A DNA stretch of 64,000 bases from Candidatus Binatia bacterium (GTDB lineage: Bacteria > Vulcanimicrobiota > Vulcanimicrobiia > Vulcanimicrobiales > Vulcanimicrobiaceae), in NCBI GenBank assembly GCA_035544215.1, contig DATKHY010000007.1:744001-808000 (forward strand). The letters are read 5' to 3'. The notes below the pieces were generated by a model that worked only from the letters and a program-made list of their open reading frames with translations, had not been told where the DNA came from and made no database searches. The first letter of the stretch is position 1. Every line of letters begins with the position of its first letter. Of this stretch, positions 7,063-16,515 are shown piece after piece. Both the position numbers and the translations under genes were made by a program.

Positions 7063-8496
7063 TTGTCCCTGAAGTGGAAAATAGCCCTCGGATATTCCGC
7101 GCTGTTGATCGTCGCGATGACCGTCATGAGCGGCATCATCGTGTGGCGGTTTCAGCAGATCCTGTACGATCAGGCGGCGACGAGCGTCAACGCGACCATG
7201 AAGGCGATCGTGGCGTTCGCACAGCAGTCTGCGACGCCGTTTTCGCTCGAAGATTCGTCGGTCGGCACGCTGCAGTTTCTCTTTGACAGCAGCAATCTCG
7301 CTACGTGGAACTCGGCCAACAGCTACGTGCAGGTGGACTCGAGCAACGGGTATCCTCTCGCGAAGACGGCGAACCTCGGCTCGCTGACGGTACCAGCGAA
7401 TCCGAAGCTCTCGGCGTCGCACGACGTCGCGTTTCGGCAGGTAACGCTCGGCGGCCGGTCGTTCTTGGTCGAGGATCGTTATCTGCGCGCGGGGGCGAGC
7501 GCGGCCATCATCCACGTCGCCGAACCGCTCGACACGCTGCAGCGCACGTTCGCGCGAGCTCGTGAGGCCATCGCGATCGTGCTGGGCGCGGCGGCAGCGG
7601 CCGTCGTCGTGCTCTCGATCGTCTTCGCGTCGCAGGCGACGACGCCGATCAACAAGCTGTCGCGCGAGATGCGCGAGATCAGCTCCGATCGCCTCAGAAT
7701 CGCGGCCGGAAAGGGAGCCCTCGACGGGCGCCGGCGCAGCGGCCGCGACGAAGTCGGCCGCCTGGCCCAGAGCTTCAGCGACCTGTTGGCGCGCCTGGGC
7801 GAGGCGTTCGCGCGCGAGCGCCAATTCATCTCAGACGCGTCCCACGAGCTCAAGACGCCCCTAACGTCGATCAACGCCAACGCGCAGATGCTGCTGCGCT
7901 GGGGCGATCGAGACCAGGCGGTCCGCCGCGAGAGCCTAGAGACGATCGTCCGTGAGAGCGCCGACCTCGCCGCGATGGTCAACGGCATGCTGACGCTCGC
8001 CAAGGCCGACCGCGGGGACGAAATCCCGAAGGAACCGCTCTCGCTCGCGCAGATAGCGAGCGAGGTCTCGCAGAACGCGGGGCCGCGCGCCGCGGAGAAA
8101 GAGATCGCGCTGCACTTCAGCCACGCGGCGACGCCGATCGTTTACGGCGACCCCAACCTGCTGCGCCAGCTCGTCGGAAACCTCGTCGACAACGCCATCA
8201 AGTTCAGCGAGCGCGGCAGCGTCGAGGTTAGCGTCGGAGAGAACGGGGCGTCCGCCTGGGTCGACGTGACCGACACGGGGCCGGGCATCCCGGAATCCGA
8301 GCTCTCGAACATCTTCGAGCGGTTCTATCGAGCGGACAAGGCGCGCTCGCGCGAGGTCCCGGGCACGGGGCTGGGTTTAGCGATCGTCCGCTCGATTGCT
8401 CGAGTCCACGGTGGCGAGGCGACGGTCAGCAACGTCCCCGGCGGCGGCGCGCGTTTCCGCGTTCTCTTACCGCGTATCCAGGCTCCGTTCACCTAG
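7063..8496 (+). CDS. sensor histidine kinase
   Basis: A 477-residue membrane kinase. Transmembrane helix 1 lies at about residues 7-28, an extracytoplasmic sensor of about 135 residues follows, then helix 2 (AIAIVLGAAAAAVVVLSIVF), a HAMP linker, the HisKA H-box with His261 (FISDASHELKTPLTSI) and the ATPase boxes NLVDNAIKFSERG, DTGPGIPESEL and GTGLGLAIV. The start is a TTG 7 nt after the response regulator stop; no better start lies nearby. The cognate partner is the gene before it. Confidence 0.93.
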   Translation: MSLKWKIALGYSALLIVAMTVMSGIIVWRFQQILYDQAATSVNATMKAIVAFAQQSATPFSLEDSSVGTLQFLFDSSNLATWNSANSYVQVDSSNGYPLAKTANLGSLTVPANPKLSASHDVAFRQVTLGGRSFLVEDRYLRAGASAAIIHVAEPLDTLQRTFARAREAIAIVLGAAAAAVVVLSIVFASQATTPINKLSREMREISSDRLRIAAGKGALDGRRRSGRDEVGRLAQSFSDLLARLGEAFARERQFISDASHELKTPLTSINANAQMLLRWGDRDQAVRRESLETIVRESADLAAMVNGMLTLAKADRGDEIPKEPLSLAQIASEVSQNAGPRAAEKEIALHFSHAATPIVYGDPNLLRQLVGNLVDNAIKFSERGSVEVSVGENGASAWVDVTDTGPGIPESELSNIFERFYRADKARSREVPGTGLGLAIVRSIARVHGGEATVSNVPGGGARFRVLLPRIQAPFT

Positions 8497-8501
8497 CTTT
8501 C

Positions 8502-9605
8502 ATGTTGGGTGCTGCGCACTCCCGATACAATCGTTTCGTGCCCAAAAACTTCGGCCGGGGGGCGATCGCGATGCTCCTCGCCTGGCTGTGTTGGTTGGTT
8601 CTCGCGGCGCCGGTGCGCGCCGACGAGCAGTACGACGTTGGGCCGTCGCCGGTGCTCAACGTGCGGCTGAACCGCGGTAACCTGACGGTGCAGACGTGGG
8701 ATCGGCCGCAGGTGCAAATTCAGTCGGACCAGCCGCTGGTCGTGCAGCATCTGCCGCCCTCACAGGTCGAGGAGCCCAAGCAGGTCCAGATCTCATCCGA
8801 ACAGATCCAGACCGAGCACGGTCCGGTGACGCTCCCGGCCGAGACGTTCGTGCTTCCCGACATTCCCGGCACGCAGCACGACGCGATCGTTGCACGCGGC
8901 GCCGGCAACGTGACCATCACGATCCCGCGCAACACCGGAATGGTGATCGCTCACGTCCGTGCGGGTCATCTGACGCTGAACGGCTACCACGGCATCTTCG
9001 TCGCGCATACGCGCGCGGCGGGCATCGATCTCAACGACGTCGGCGGCACTGCCTTCGTCGAATCGCTGCGCGGCAAGGTCGTCGCGACCAACTCGTCGTT
9101 CGACCGGCTGCGCATGCGCACCGCGACCGGCAACATGTTTTTTCAGGGATGCACGTCGCATCAGATCCAGGCCACCAGCACGTACGGCTCGATCGTCTAC
9201 GACAACGGGCACTTTCAGCCCGGGCTCGCGCGCTTCGAGTCCGAGCACGGAAACGTCGCCCTAGGCGTGCGCGGCGGCGCGCAGATCGGCGCGCACAGCG
9301 GTTCGGGTCACGTCGTGTCGAGCTTCCACTCCGAGGCGCACGTCCAAGGCAACCCGACGACGAAACAGGCCACCGTCGAGGGCGGCGGACCCGTCGTCAC
9401 CGCCACGTCGCGCAACGGCTCCGTGTACCTCTACAGCGGATCGATGAACGAGCACCCGCACGTGCGCGAGCAGCTCAGCGGGAGCACGCGGCTTCCGACG
9501 ACGCGCGCTCCGAGCGCGGCCGCGCCGCCGCCGCACGAGCAGCCGTTCCAGCGCTTCAACCGGCTGCGGCAGCCGCCGCGACCTCCGTTTCTAAATCAAC
9601 CGTAA
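8502..9605 (+). CDS. secreted DUF4097-like repeat protein
   Basis: A 367-residue protein with a signal peptide (AIAMLLAWLCWLVLAAPVRA) and a central region of short beta-strand repeats (NVTITIPRNTGMVIAHV, GKVVATNSSFDRLRM, GSVYLYSG) of the DUF4097 type, ending in a Pro/Arg-rich tail. It begins 5 nt after the kinase stop and looks co-transcribed with the two-component pair. An alternative GTG start lies 37 nt downstream. A second DUF4097-type gene flanks the other side of this regulatory block. The last 50 nt overlap the convergent gene downstream. Confidence 0.75.
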   Translation: MLGAAHSRYNRFVPKNFGRGAIAMLLAWLCWLVLAAPVRADEQYDVGPSPVLNVRLNRGNLTVQTWDRPQVQIQSDQPLVVQHLPPSQVEEPKQVQISSEQIQTEHGPVTLPAETFVLPDIPGTQHDAIVARGAGNVTITIPRNTGMVIAHVRAGHLTLNGYHGIFVAHTRAAGIDLNDVGGTAFVESLRGKVVATNSSFDRLRMRTATGNMFFQGCTSHQIQATSTYGSIVYDNGHFQPGLARFESEHGNVALGVRGGAQIGAHSGSGHVVSSFHSEAHVQGNPTTKQATVEGGGPVVTATSRNGSVYLYSGSMNEHPHVREQLSGSTRLPTTRAPSAAAPPPHEQPFQRFNRLRQPPRPPFLNQP

Positions 9606-10359
9606 GCCCGTCGTAGGCGGCGATCGCGCGCAGGCCTTGCTCGTCCTCGAGCCGCCGTGCGAGCTTTGGGGGATCCGCCTCGAGCATCTTCGTGCCGAAG
9701 TGCTGAAAGATCGCAACCTTCGGACGCACTTCGGCCACGACGTCGCGTGCGTGCGGCCAGGTCAGATGGTCGACGTTCATCTCGTCGCGATAGCGCAGGA
9801 CGTTCACGATTAACACGTCGGGGCGCCGGCTCGCGTAGTCGGCGGCGAGACCGTCGAAATATCGTCCGCACGGCAGGTACGAGACGCGTAAGCCGTCGTG
9901 GACGAAGTGCAGGCCGTGGGTCCGCACGGCGTGGACGTGACGCATCGACGTATACAGCTCCACGCCGCCGATGCGATAGGGTCCGCTGCTCGGCTCGAGA
10001 TACTCGATTCGCTCCACGAAGCGGCGCGCGTAGGGCAGGACGACGGGCTCTTCCTCGAAGGCGTCGGCCGGCGCGAGGACCGCGCCGCGACGGCGGAAGC
10101 CTCCGGAGGTCATCGCCTCGATGAGCACGTTGACGTCGCTCGAGTGGTCGAGATGCTTGTGCGAGAGCACAATTGCCTCGAGCTCGCGTGGATTGCAGGG
10201 CGGAACGTGGCCGAGTGCCCGCACGAGCGCGCCAGGACCGGGGTCGACGTGTATCTGCGTCTCGCCAAAGCGCATCCACATCCCGCCGGACGCGCGCAGT
10301 TGACGCGCGACGACGAAACGCGCGCCGCCGCTTCCGAGGAAGAGGATCGAGCTAGGCAA
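9556..10359 (-). CDS. MBL-fold metallo-hydrolase
   Basis: A 267-residue metallo-beta-lactamase-fold enzyme. The metal motif HxHxDH is seen as LSHKHLDHSS, with later ligands in MRHVHAVRTHG and the terminal IFQHFGTKM. N-terminal ILFLGSGGARFVVARQLRASG and HVDPGPGAL match the group of MBL enzymes related to tRNase Z, but the substrate is not evident. The start is a TTG that overlaps the DUF1501 stop by 8 nt, and the 3' end overlaps the convergent DUF4097-like gene by 50 nt. Confidence 0.85.
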   Translation of the reverse strand: MPSSILFLGSGGARFVVARQLRASGGMWMRFGETQIHVDPGPGALVRALGHVPPCNPRELEAIVLSHKHLDHSSDVNVLIEAMTSGGFRRRGAVLAPADAFEEEPVVLPYARRFVERIEYLEPSSGPYRIGGVELYTSMRHVHAVRTHGLHFVHDGLRVSYLPCGRYFDGLAADYASRRPDVLIVNVLRYRDEMNVDHLTWPHARDVVAEVRPKVAIFQHFGTKMLEADPPKLARRLEDEQGLRAIAAYDGLTVDLETEVAAAAAAG

Positions 10360-11572
10360 GCACGGGCAGCTTCGCGAATGCGCCGCCCAGCACCGTCGTC
10401 GACGGACGGCCGAGCCACCGCTCCAGCACCGTCGCGTACACGCTGCGAAAGTCGATCGTGTAGCGCAGGTTGCCCATGTTTGTGGAGCTGAGGTCGGGCA
10501 GCGTCCCGTAAAGGCCGCCCTTGACGCCGCCGCCGATCAAGAACAGCGGGGAGGCTTCGCCGTGGTCGGTGCCGCGGCTGCCGTTCTCCTCGATGCGCCG
10601 GCCGAATTCGCTAAACGTCAACGTCAAGACGCGGCGTTCGTTGCCATGCGCGGCGAGATCTTCGTAGAACGCACCGATCGCGTCGGAAAACTGCGCCAAC
10701 AGCCGGTTCTGGATCGCGACCTGGTTGACGTGCGTGTCGAACGAGCCGTGCTCGACGTAGATGGCCTTGGTTCCCAGGTTGCTGCCGACGATCTGCGCCG
10801 CGAGCGCCAGGCTGCGTCCCAGCGGCGTGGCCGGATACGAGGCCTTCGCCGTGTACCCGGCGACGAGCCTCGGCAGCTCCTCCGAGCTGCGCTGTGCGTT
10901 GCCCTCGATCTCCATGACGTGCGCGAGATAGGGCGACTCGAACGGCAGGTGCTTGTCGCGCGCCTCGGTCCAGAACGCCTTGCTGGCCACGGTGTTGCGA
11001 TCGGCGGCGAGCGTATACTGCGCAAGCGCCGGTATCGCCGGAATGTCCGTGTGATCGGAAACGAGCAGCTCGGGCAGCACCTGCGAGACGGCGACGCCCT
11101 TGAAGAGATTGTCGCGCGAGAGCGCCGCCTCGTCGAAGTAACGCCCAAGCCAGCCGGTGTGCTCGTAGCGTTCGGGCGCAGCGGTCTGCCAGATCTCGGT
11201 CGAGCGAAAATGCGAGTGGTCCGCGTTGGGATAGCCCACGCCCTGGACGATCGCCACCATGCCCTTGTCGTAGAGGGCCTTCAGCGAACGCATGCCGGGA
11301 TTCAACCCCACGTTCGCATCGATCGCCAACACGTCGTTGCGCGCGATCGCCAACGCCGGACGGACGCGGTAATAGTGCGCGTCGCCGTGCGGCACGACGC
11401 AGTTCAACCCGTCGTTACCGCCGGCCAAGTTGACGATCACGAGACAGCGATCCTGACTTCCCGGCAGACCCGGCAGCGGCGCCTGCGCGAGCGCCTTCGC
11501 GAAGACGTGTTCGGGGTTGGCGACGATCGCCAATCCGGAAGCCGTTGCCAGCAAAAAGTTTCGGCGTTTCAT
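10352..11572 (-). CDS. DUF1501 family protein
   Basis: A 406-residue exported protein. The N-terminus MKRRNFLLATASGLAIVANP resembles a twin-arginine or Sec signal, and the body has the DUF1501 marks (VNLAGGNDGLNCVVP, HSHFRSTEIWQ, TFSEFGRR, GTDHGEASPLFL). DUF1501 proteins are sulfatase-like and nearly always paired with DUF1800; their substrate is unknown. Its ATG shares a base with the DUF1800 stop (TAATG), showing coupling. Confidence 0.92.
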   Translation of the reverse strand: MKRRNFLLATASGLAIVANPEHVFAKALAQAPLPGLPGSQDRCLVIVNLAGGNDGLNCVVPHGDAHYYRVRPALAIARNDVLAIDANVGLNPGMRSLKALYDKGMVAIVQGVGYPNADHSHFRSTEIWQTAAPERYEHTGWLGRYFDEAALSRDNLFKGVAVSQVLPELLVSDHTDIPAIPALAQYTLAADRNTVASKAFWTEARDKHLPFESPYLAHVMEIEGNAQRSSEELPRLVAGYTAKASYPATPLGRSLALAAQIVGSNLGTKAIYVEHGSFDTHVNQVAIQNRLLAQFSDAIGAFYEDLAAHGNERRVLTLTFSEFGRRIEENGSRGTDHGEASPLFLIGGGVKGGLYGTLPDLSSTNMGNLRYTIDFRSVYATVLERWLGRPSTTVLGGAFAKLPVLA

Positions 11573-13020
11573 TAGTTCAGCTGATAGGCCGGCGTGGCCA
11601 TCGCGAGATATGCCGCACCGGCGACGCGTTGACCGTAGTTCTCCGCGGAGAGCGACGGCAACGCCGCGCTTCCCGCTCCACCCAAGTAGCTTTCGAACTC
11701 GAACAGCGACGCGGGCGCTACGTCGCCCTGCAGAAGCGTGTCCGCAAGGTCGCGCGACGCGCTCGACGGCTGGAGCGGCAGGCCGTGCAGCCACGACGAG
11801 TCCGCCAGCGTCTGCGAGCCGAGCAGACGGACCAGGAAATTCTGGCGCGCGAGCATCGTGCCGCTCGTGAGCCAGTTCTGGCCGCCGGGCCAGCCCGCCA
11901 CGTTCGGCGGAAAGAACAGCCGCTGGCCCATCTGCTGGAGCGCCGGCAGAGCCGTGGCGTCGACCGTCTTCAGGCCGAGCGCCTTGTACGTGCCGACGAC
12001 GAATTCGACCGGACTCTTTACGAGCGCGCGGTAGGCACGCGCGCTGTAGAACACGTTGCTGCTCAGGATAGCGCCCACGACGGGCGCGAGCTCGAAGTCG
12101 TGATTGCGCAGCAGCGCTGCGACGGAATCGACGAGCTGCGGCTCCGGGTTGTTGTAGACGAACCAGCTGAGCAGGCTCGCGGCGAAGAACCGCGCGCACT
12201 GAGGCTGCGCGAAGATGATGTCGACGATATCATCGCCGCCGAAGTTTCCGGTGCGGCCCAGAAACGTCTTGCTTCCCGAGTCGTGCAGGCTCGAGTCGAA
12301 ACTGACGGTATCCGTGCGGTTGACGACGCGCCAGCCGGTCCAGGCGCGGGCCGATTCGCGGACGTCGTTTTCCGTGTAGCGATCGACGCCCAGCGTGAAC
12401 AACTCCATCAGCTCGCGCGCGTAGTTCTCGTTCGGATGCGCCGCGACGTTCTGGTTGCCGTTGAGGTAGATCAGCATCGCCGCGTCCTTGGACACGTTTT
12501 TTGTCAGGTCACGCAGATTGCCGAGTGCGTACTTGCGGAAAAGCGCGTTCTGGTTGTAGGTGATCCACGGGAAGAGCGGCGTGCCGCGCGACGTGAAGTG
12601 ACCGTGGAAATACAGCGTCATCTTCTCCTGCAGTGGAGACGCCGTCAGCATCCGGTTCAGCCACCAGACTTGCAGCGCGACGATCGCCTCCTGACCCGCG
12701 CGGCGGCGCTCGCGGCGGATCATCGCTCGATCCATCGACCCGCTCATCGCGTAAGGCTGCGACGCGTCGTCGAGCTCGGACGGCGGTGTTATCGAGGCGG
12801 CGGACGGCACGTCGACCAGCGCCGCCGCGGCCTCAGGCGCGCGCATCGCGGCGAAGCGCCCGATATCGTCGGGCGAGCCGCCGAAGCCGGCGCGGCGCAG
12901 CAAATGCGCGGCCGCGCGCGTTCCGAGCGTTCCGTTGTGCGGCTGCAGCGCGGTAGTGAAATCGGGGTGACCCTGCGGGCGCAGGATGCCACCGACGTCG
13001 ATTTGAGCCTGGGCGGCCAT
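11572..13020 (-). CDS. DUF1800 family protein
   Basis: A 482-residue protein with family features: AAHLLRRAGFGGSP near residues 35-50, HFTSRGTPLFPW, NENYARELMELFTLG, and VAGWPGGQNWLTSGTM. No clear signal peptide is visible at this start. DUF1800 and DUF1501 proteins form a widespread pair of unknown biochemical role. It leads a three-gene minus-strand unit (DUF1800, DUF1501, MBL hydrolase) divergent from mccB. Confidence 0.92.
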   Translation of the reverse strand: MAAQAQIDVGGILRPQGHPDFTTALQPHNGTLGTRAAAHLLRRAGFGGSPDDIGRFAAMRAPEAAAALVDVPSAASITPPSELDDASQPYAMSGSMDRAMIRRERRRAGQEAIVALQVWWLNRMLTASPLQEKMTLYFHGHFTSRGTPLFPWITYNQNALFRKYALGNLRDLTKNVSKDAAMLIYLNGNQNVAAHPNENYARELMELFTLGVDRYTENDVRESARAWTGWRVVNRTDTVSFDSSLHDSGSKTFLGRTGNFGGDDIVDIIFAQPQCARFFAASLLSWFVYNNPEPQLVDSVAALLRNHDFELAPVVGAILSSNVFYSARAYRALVKSPVEFVVGTYKALGLKTVDATALPALQQMGQRLFFPPNVAGWPGGQNWLTSGTMLARQNFLVRLLGSQTLADSSWLHGLPLQPSSASRDLADTLLQGDVAPASLFEFESYLGGAGSAALPSLSAENYGQRVAGAAYLAMATPAYQLN

Positions 13021-13114
13021 CGTTGCTGTCTACGCGCCGGCCCCCGGTGCGCCCTCGCACTTTCGTGCGGGTCTAACCGGGCTCTAAGCGCGGGGCGCCG
13101 AATGGCCAGCGGCG

Positions 13115-14698
13115 ATGGCCGTTTTGGAGTCGCGACTCGACAGAAATTCCGAGCAATTTCGCACCAACGCGCAGCGTATGGGGCGCCTCGTCGCCGAGCT
13201 GCGCGAGCGGCTGATCGGCGTGCGCTCCGGCGGCGGCCGGGAGGCGGTGGAGAAGCATCGCAGCCGCAACAAGCTCACGGCGCGCGAACGGGTCGAGCGC
13301 TTGATCGATCCGGGCTCCGACTTCCTGGAGCTCTCGCCGCTGGCGGCGTTCGACATGTACCGCAACGACTCGCCTTCCGCCGGGATCGTCACGGGAATCG
13401 GCATCGTGGAGACGCAGCACTGCGCGGTCGTCGCGAACGACGCGACGGTGAAGGGCGGCACGTACTACCCGATGACGGTGAAGAAACACCTTCGCGCGCA
13501 AGAGATCGCCGAGCAAAATCACCTGCCATGCATCTATCTCGTCGATTCGGGCGGCGCGTTCTTGCCGCTGCAGGCCGACGTCTTTCCGGACCGCGACCAC
13601 TTTGGGCGCATCTTTTACAATCAGGCGCGCATGTCGAGCAAGCGGATCGCGCAGGTCGCCGCAGTCATGGGCTCGTGCACGGCAGGCGGCGCGTACGTCC
13701 CGGCGATGAGCGATGAAACCGTGATCGTCAAGGGGCGTGGCACGATCTTTCTCGGTGGCCCGCCGCTCGTCAAGGCGGCAACCGGCGAAGAGGTGACGGC
13801 CGAAGAGCTCGGCGGCGCAGACGTTCACACGCGGATATCGGGCGTCGCGGACCACTTCGCCAACGACGACGATCAGGCACTCGCGATGATTCGCGAGATC
13901 GTGCGCAACCTTCACGTCGAACTTCCGCGCCAGTGGGATCGGACGGAGCCGCAGCAGCCCAAATGCGACCCGCGCGACATCTACGGCATCATTCCGGCGG
14001 ACAGCCGCACGGGATACGACGTGCGCGAGATCGTGGCGCGCCTCGTCGATGCTTCCGAGTTCCACGAGTTCAAAGCGCGCTACGGCACGACCCTGGTCTG
14101 CGGCTTCGCGCGCATAGAGGGGCACCCGATCGGAATCCTCGCCAACAACGGCATCCTGTTCAGCGAGAGCGCGCTCAAGGGCACGCATTTCATCGAGCTC
14201 TGCGTGCAGCGCGGCACGCCGCTGCTCTTCCTGCAGAACATCACGGGATTCATGGTGGGCAAGGAGTATGAAAACCGCGGCATCGCCAAGGACGGGGCGA
14301 AGCTCGTGATGGCCGTCGCGTGCGCGGAGGTGCCGAAGTTCACGGTCGTGATCGGTGGCAGCTTCGGTGCCGGCAACTACGGGATGTGCGGCCGAGCCTA
14401 CGCGCCGCGTCAGCTCTGGATGTGGCCCAACGCGCGGATCAGCGTGATGGGCGGCCCGCAGGCGGCCAGCGTGCTATCGACCGTCCGGGGCGAGATGACG
14501 CCTGAAGAGAAAGCCGCCTTCGAGGCTCCGATTCTCGAGAAGTACGAGCACGAGGGCAGCCCGTACTACTCGACGGCGCGGCTCTGGGACGACGGCATCG
14601 TCGATCCGCTCGACACGCGCCGCGTCATCGCCATCGGTCTGGACGCAGCCGCGCACGCGCCGCAACCGCGCACGCAGTTCGGCGTCTTCCGGATGTAG
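13115..14698 (+). CDS. mccB: acyl-CoA carboxylase carboxyltransferase subunit, likely methylcrotonyl-CoA carboxylase beta
   Basis: A 527-residue carboxyltransferase. Family marks include [16 protein letters not shown], the acyl-CoA loop with [32 protein letters not shown] and [16 protein letters not shown]. The FLPLQ and NQARMSS segments favour methylcrotonyl-CoA carboxylase (leucine breakdown) over propionyl-CoA or acetyl-CoA carboxylase. The biotin subunit, an enoyl-CoA hydratase and an HMG-CoA lyase lie 3.4 kb on, on the same strand, which supports this. A minus-strand block separates them. Confidence 0.9.
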   Translation: MAVLESRLDRNSEQFRTNAQRMGRLVAELRERLIGVRSGGGREAVEKHRSRNKLTARERVERLIDPGSDFLELSPLAAFDMYRNDSPSAGIVTGIGIVETQHCAVVANDATVKGGTYYPMTVKKHLRAQEIAEQNHLPCIYLVDSGGAFLPLQADVFPDRDHFGRIFYNQARMSSKRIAQVAAVMGSCTAGGAYVPAMSDETVIVKGRGTIFLGGPPLVKAATGEEVTAEELGGADVHTRISGVADHFANDDDQALAMIREIVRNLHVELPRQWDRTEPQQPKCDPRDIYGIIPADSRTGYDVREIVARLVDASEFHEFKARYGTTLVCGFARIEGHPIGILANNGILFSESALKGTHFIELCVQRGTPLLFLQNITGFMVGKEYENRGIAKDGAKLVMAVACAEVPKFTVVIGGSFGAGNYGMCGRAYAPRQLWMWPNARISVMGGPQAASVLSTVRGEMTPEEKAAFEAPILEKYEHEGSPYYSTARLWDDGIVDPLDTRRVIAIGLDAAAHAPQPRTQFGVFRM

Positions 14699-14713
14699 TT
14701 CAGCGCCGGCACG

Positions 14714-15421
14714 TTATGCCGGCGGCAAGTGTCCGACGTAGAGCTTGAAATAATCCGGCGACTCGATCCATTGGCCGCTCCGATAGCGCAGCACAGCGCT
14801 CGCGGTGGCCTTCGTCGGGCAGCACAGCGCCGCCTTGGGACCGTAGTATGGGCCGCGCAGGACAATGGAATCCTCGTCCGGCGCGATCGTCGCCGTCAGC
14901 TCGCATGGATTCGCGATAGAAACGGCCGGAATGACGCTCGCGCCCGAGCCTTCGGCGAACACCGCGACGGTCGCGGAACCGCAATCCGCCGCCATCTCGT
15001 GCGACTGCACGATGAGCTGCTGCGCACCCTCTCGCGTGAGCGAACCGGCTCCGACGATGCGCAGCTCCTGCGCTGGAAACCACGTGTCCGTCCCGCTGCC
15101 CTTGACGACGCGCGCGAGCGGACCGCCGTTGGTCGGGGACTGGTAGCGCAGGCGGTACGCTTGTTGCCGCGAGCCGTAGAACGACAGGTACCACTGATAG
15201 AACTGCCGTCCGTTCGACGAGCCCAGATGCTGCTTACTCGCGACGGCGCGCCACTGCAAGTCGGGCGCGACGCCGTTGAAATGCACGAAGACGCTTTGCA
15301 CGATCGTTCCCGGCGGCTTCGGCACCATCGGACCTTTCGCTGAGGTTTGCGCCGAAGCCGAGACGCCGCAAACGAGCACCGCTGCGATCGTCGCAACGAT
15401 TGGGCGACGTGATTCGACCAT
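14714..15421 (-). CDS. secreted protein of unknown function
   Basis: A 235-residue protein with a signal peptide (VATIAAVLVCGVSASAQ) and a mature part with a few cysteines (ADCGSA, NPCEL, ALCCPTK) that could form disulfides. I recognise no domain. It is the last gene of the minus-strand block placed between mccB and the hydratase, 16 nt after the upstream esterase gene. Confidence 0.75.
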   Translation of the reverse strand: MVESRRPIVATIAAVLVCGVSASAQTSAKGPMVPKPPGTIVQSVFVHFNGVAPDLQWRAVASKQHLGSSNGRQFYQWYLSFYGSRQQAYRLRYQSPTNGGPLARVVKGSGTDTWFPAQELRIVGAGSLTREGAQQLIVQSHEMAADCGSATVAVFAEGSGASVIPAVSIANPCELTATIAPDEDSIVLRGPYYGPKAALCCPTKATASAVLRYRSGQWIESPDYFKLYVGHLPPA

Positions 15422-15437
15422 GCGGCGCTCGTTCGAG

Positions 15438-16469
15438 CTAGGGCTTGAAATTGCTTGTCGGTATCATCGCCGGCAGCGTGATGTTGCCCAGAGCCTGAGC
15501 CGGCGGTGCCCGCACCACCGCGTGCAGCATGTCGCTCCACGCCAGCGTGAGGATCGGCAGCAGGGTCACGAGCCGATGGATTCCGCCGGGCTGCGAATAG
15601 AACGAAACGTCCATCCCGGCCGACTGCAGAAACGCAGCAGTCGCAATGGGATACTGCGTGGGGATGCTGTCGTCGGCGCTGCCGGTGAGCACGTAGAACG
15701 GCGTCCTGCGCATCAGCGTGACGACGCGCTGCGAATCGGACCCCAACAGAGCGCCCGCGATGCACATGACGGCCGACCAGTCCTGCGGATGAACCGGCGC
15801 AACCTCGAAGACCGAAAAGCCGCCCATCGAGTACCCCGCGAGATACCGCTTGCGCGGATCGATCGCGAAGGCGTACGTCGCGGCAATCAGAGCGTCGTAC
15901 ACGTCGGCCGCGGACCCGCGGAAGTTGTAGTAGCCGTGACCCCAGGGCGCAACGACGATCGCTCCGCTGCGCTCGGCGAGGTCGGCGACGTAGCGCGGCG
16001 CGAGCAGCTGCGTCTCAGACTGCGGCCGGCCGTGCAACAGCACGATCAGCGGAGCGGGATGCGCCGGCGAATAGCTCGTCGGAACGTAGACCGCGACCGG
16101 CTGCATCGTCCCGTCCTGCGACGAGCGAACGACGGTCTCGCCGAGTCCGCGGATCGCGCTCATGGAATCGTAGCTCTCATGGAGCAGCTGCGTCGCGAGG
16201 CTGAGATCGAGGCCGGCTACGCGCGCGAGCGTCCGCGACCACTCCGCCGCCGAGTAACCTTGCGGAACGCTGGGATCGTCGAGCAGATCGGCGTCCTCGA
16301 TGAGGCGCTCGTAGTAGTCGTAGGTGGTGTCGCGGCCGGCGACCGGTGCGATCTTGGCGATGTTCGCTCGATACGCGGCCGCCGTAGCACGCAAAGAGGC
16401 GCGCAGGTCGACCGCGGAACTCCCCAGTAGGAGAGCTAGAGCAGCGGTGACCAGCGCGCCCCTGGTCAT
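15438..16469 (-). CDS. secreted alpha/beta-hydrolase esterase
   Basis: A 343-residue serine hydrolase with an N-terminal signal (ALVTAALALLLGSSAVDL). The nucleophile elbow is GYSMGGF, the oxyanion region LIVLLHGRPQSE, a later acid GSADDSIP and a histidine GGIHRL, giving a full Ser-Asp-His set. It resembles PHB-depolymerase/ferulate-esterase-like enzymes. The ATG giving MTRGALV was chosen for the signal peptide; the longer frame upstream runs over the next gene. Confidence 0.82.
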   Translation of the reverse strand: MTRGALVTAALALLLGSSAVDLRASLRATAAAYRANIAKIAPVAGRDTTYDYYERLIEDADLLDDPSVPQGYSAAEWSRTLARVAGLDLSLATQLLHESYDSMSAIRGLGETVVRSSQDGTMQPVAVYVPTSYSPAHPAPLIVLLHGRPQSETQLLAPRYVADLAERSGAIVVAPWGHGYYNFRGSAADVYDALIAATYAFAIDPRKRYLAGYSMGGFSVFEVAPVHPQDWSAVMCIAGALLGSDSQRVVTLMRRTPFYVLTGSADDSIPTQYPIATAAFLQSAGMDVSFYSQPGGIHRLVTLLPILTLAWSDMLHAVVRAPPAQALGNITLPAMIPTSNFKP

Positions 16470-16515
16470 GACAGTAGCGTAACGCGCCAGGCCGCGAGGC
16501 CGTGACGCGGGCAGG

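Noticed and set aside
11545-13716. Very long plus-strand frame (723 codons) opposite DUF1800
   Set aside because: Arg-rich composition without family resemblance, antisense to a clear DUF1800 gene; a shadow produced by high GC.
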